Source of the DNA: an uncultured Eubacteriales bacterium
GTDB lineage: Bacteria > Bacillota > Clostridia > Oscillospirales > Acutalibacteraceae
Length of the DNA: 6,299 nucleotides
Reading direction: 5' to 3'
NCBI GenBank assembly: GCA_900320235.1
Contig: ONRO01000019.1
Location: 1 to 6,299 of the forward strand
A program made the position numbers and the translations under genes. The notes under the pieces are model-generated. The model was not told the DNA's origin. It ran no database searches and saw only the letters and a program-made list of their open reading frames with translations. Below, piece by piece: positions 6,226-6,299 of the stretch (its first letter is position 1; each line of letters begins with the position of its first letter).

Positions 6226-6299
6226 GCTGGTGTAGCTCAGTTGGTAGAGCAGCTGATTTGTAATCAGCAGGTCGGGAGTTCGAGTCTGTCCACCAGCTC
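6226..6299 (+). tRNA. tRNA-Thr (anticodon UGU), 3' end cut in CCA
   Basis: A complete cloverleaf can be drawn. The acceptor stem GCTGGTG (6226-6232) pairs with CACCAGC (6291-6297). The D-arm is GCTC/GAGC with loop AGTTGGTA. The anticodon stem GCTGA/TCAGC has loop TTTGTAA and anticodon TGT at 6259-6261, reading ACA and other Thr codons. The variable loop is AGGTC, and the T-loop is TTCGAGT. The discriminator base is T at 6298, and the final C at 6299 is probably the first base of an encoded CCA. The T-stem GGGAG/CTGTC contains one G-G mismatch and one G-T pair. The gene has its own strong promoter, and further tRNAs may follow beyond the window. Confidence 0.95.

Noticed and set aside
1..6299. 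Defence island, prophage, CRISPR or novel cassette
   Set aside because: No repeats, integrase, nuclease-toxin pair or unrecognisable gene cluster; every substantial reading frame belongs to a known family.

Overview
This window looks like ordinary chromosomal DNA from a low-to-moderate GC Gram-positive anaerobe of the Clostridia, most likely Ruminococcus or a close Oscillospiraceae relative. The basis is a primosome pair of DnaD/DnaB type and DnaI/DnaC type, a DegV-family fatty-acid-binding protein, a purine-rich Shine-Dalgarno site in front of almost every gene, and frequent AGA, GGA and ATA codons. The genus is inferred from protein style and context, not from a database match. All genes lie on the plus strand and are tightly packed. 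I see no mobile element, CRISPR array, phage gene or defence system.

Layout: (1) 1-699, the 3' part of a primosome gene with two tandem DnaD C-terminal-type domains. It overlaps by one base (2) a helicase-loader AAA+ ATPase at 699-1691, with a zinc-binding cysteine cluster and full Walker motifs. (3) A DegV/FakB-type fatty-acid-binding protein at 1715-2569. (4) RNase R at 2616-4721, complete in its catalytic domains but without the usual basic tail. (5) A transglutaminase-like cysteine-protease-fold protein at 4779-5594, with an unusual start region. (6) A NUDIX hydrolase at 5630-6127, preceded by a five-codon mini-reading frame that takes the Shine-Dalgarno site. (7) An A-rich intergenic region with a strong sigma-A promoter driving tRNA-Thr(UGU), which is cut at the window end inside its encoded CCA.

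The first two genes act together: a DnaB/DnaD-like protein and a DnaI/DnaC-like ATPase load the replicative helicase at origins or restarted forks. DegV, RNase R, the transglutaminase-like protein and the NUDIX enzyme have no evident shared pathway with them. Short gaps and the lack of any convincing terminator up to 6127 suggest that much of the run could be co-transcribed. The tRNA has its own promoter.

I do not see a previously undescribed multi-gene system here. The points most worth a second look are at the translation-initiation and domain-architecture level: a possible AUC start for the transglutaminase-like gene, the in-frame pentapeptide minicistron before the NUDIX gene, the DnaB-like tandem domain layout, and the phased A-tracts upstream of the tRNA promoter.
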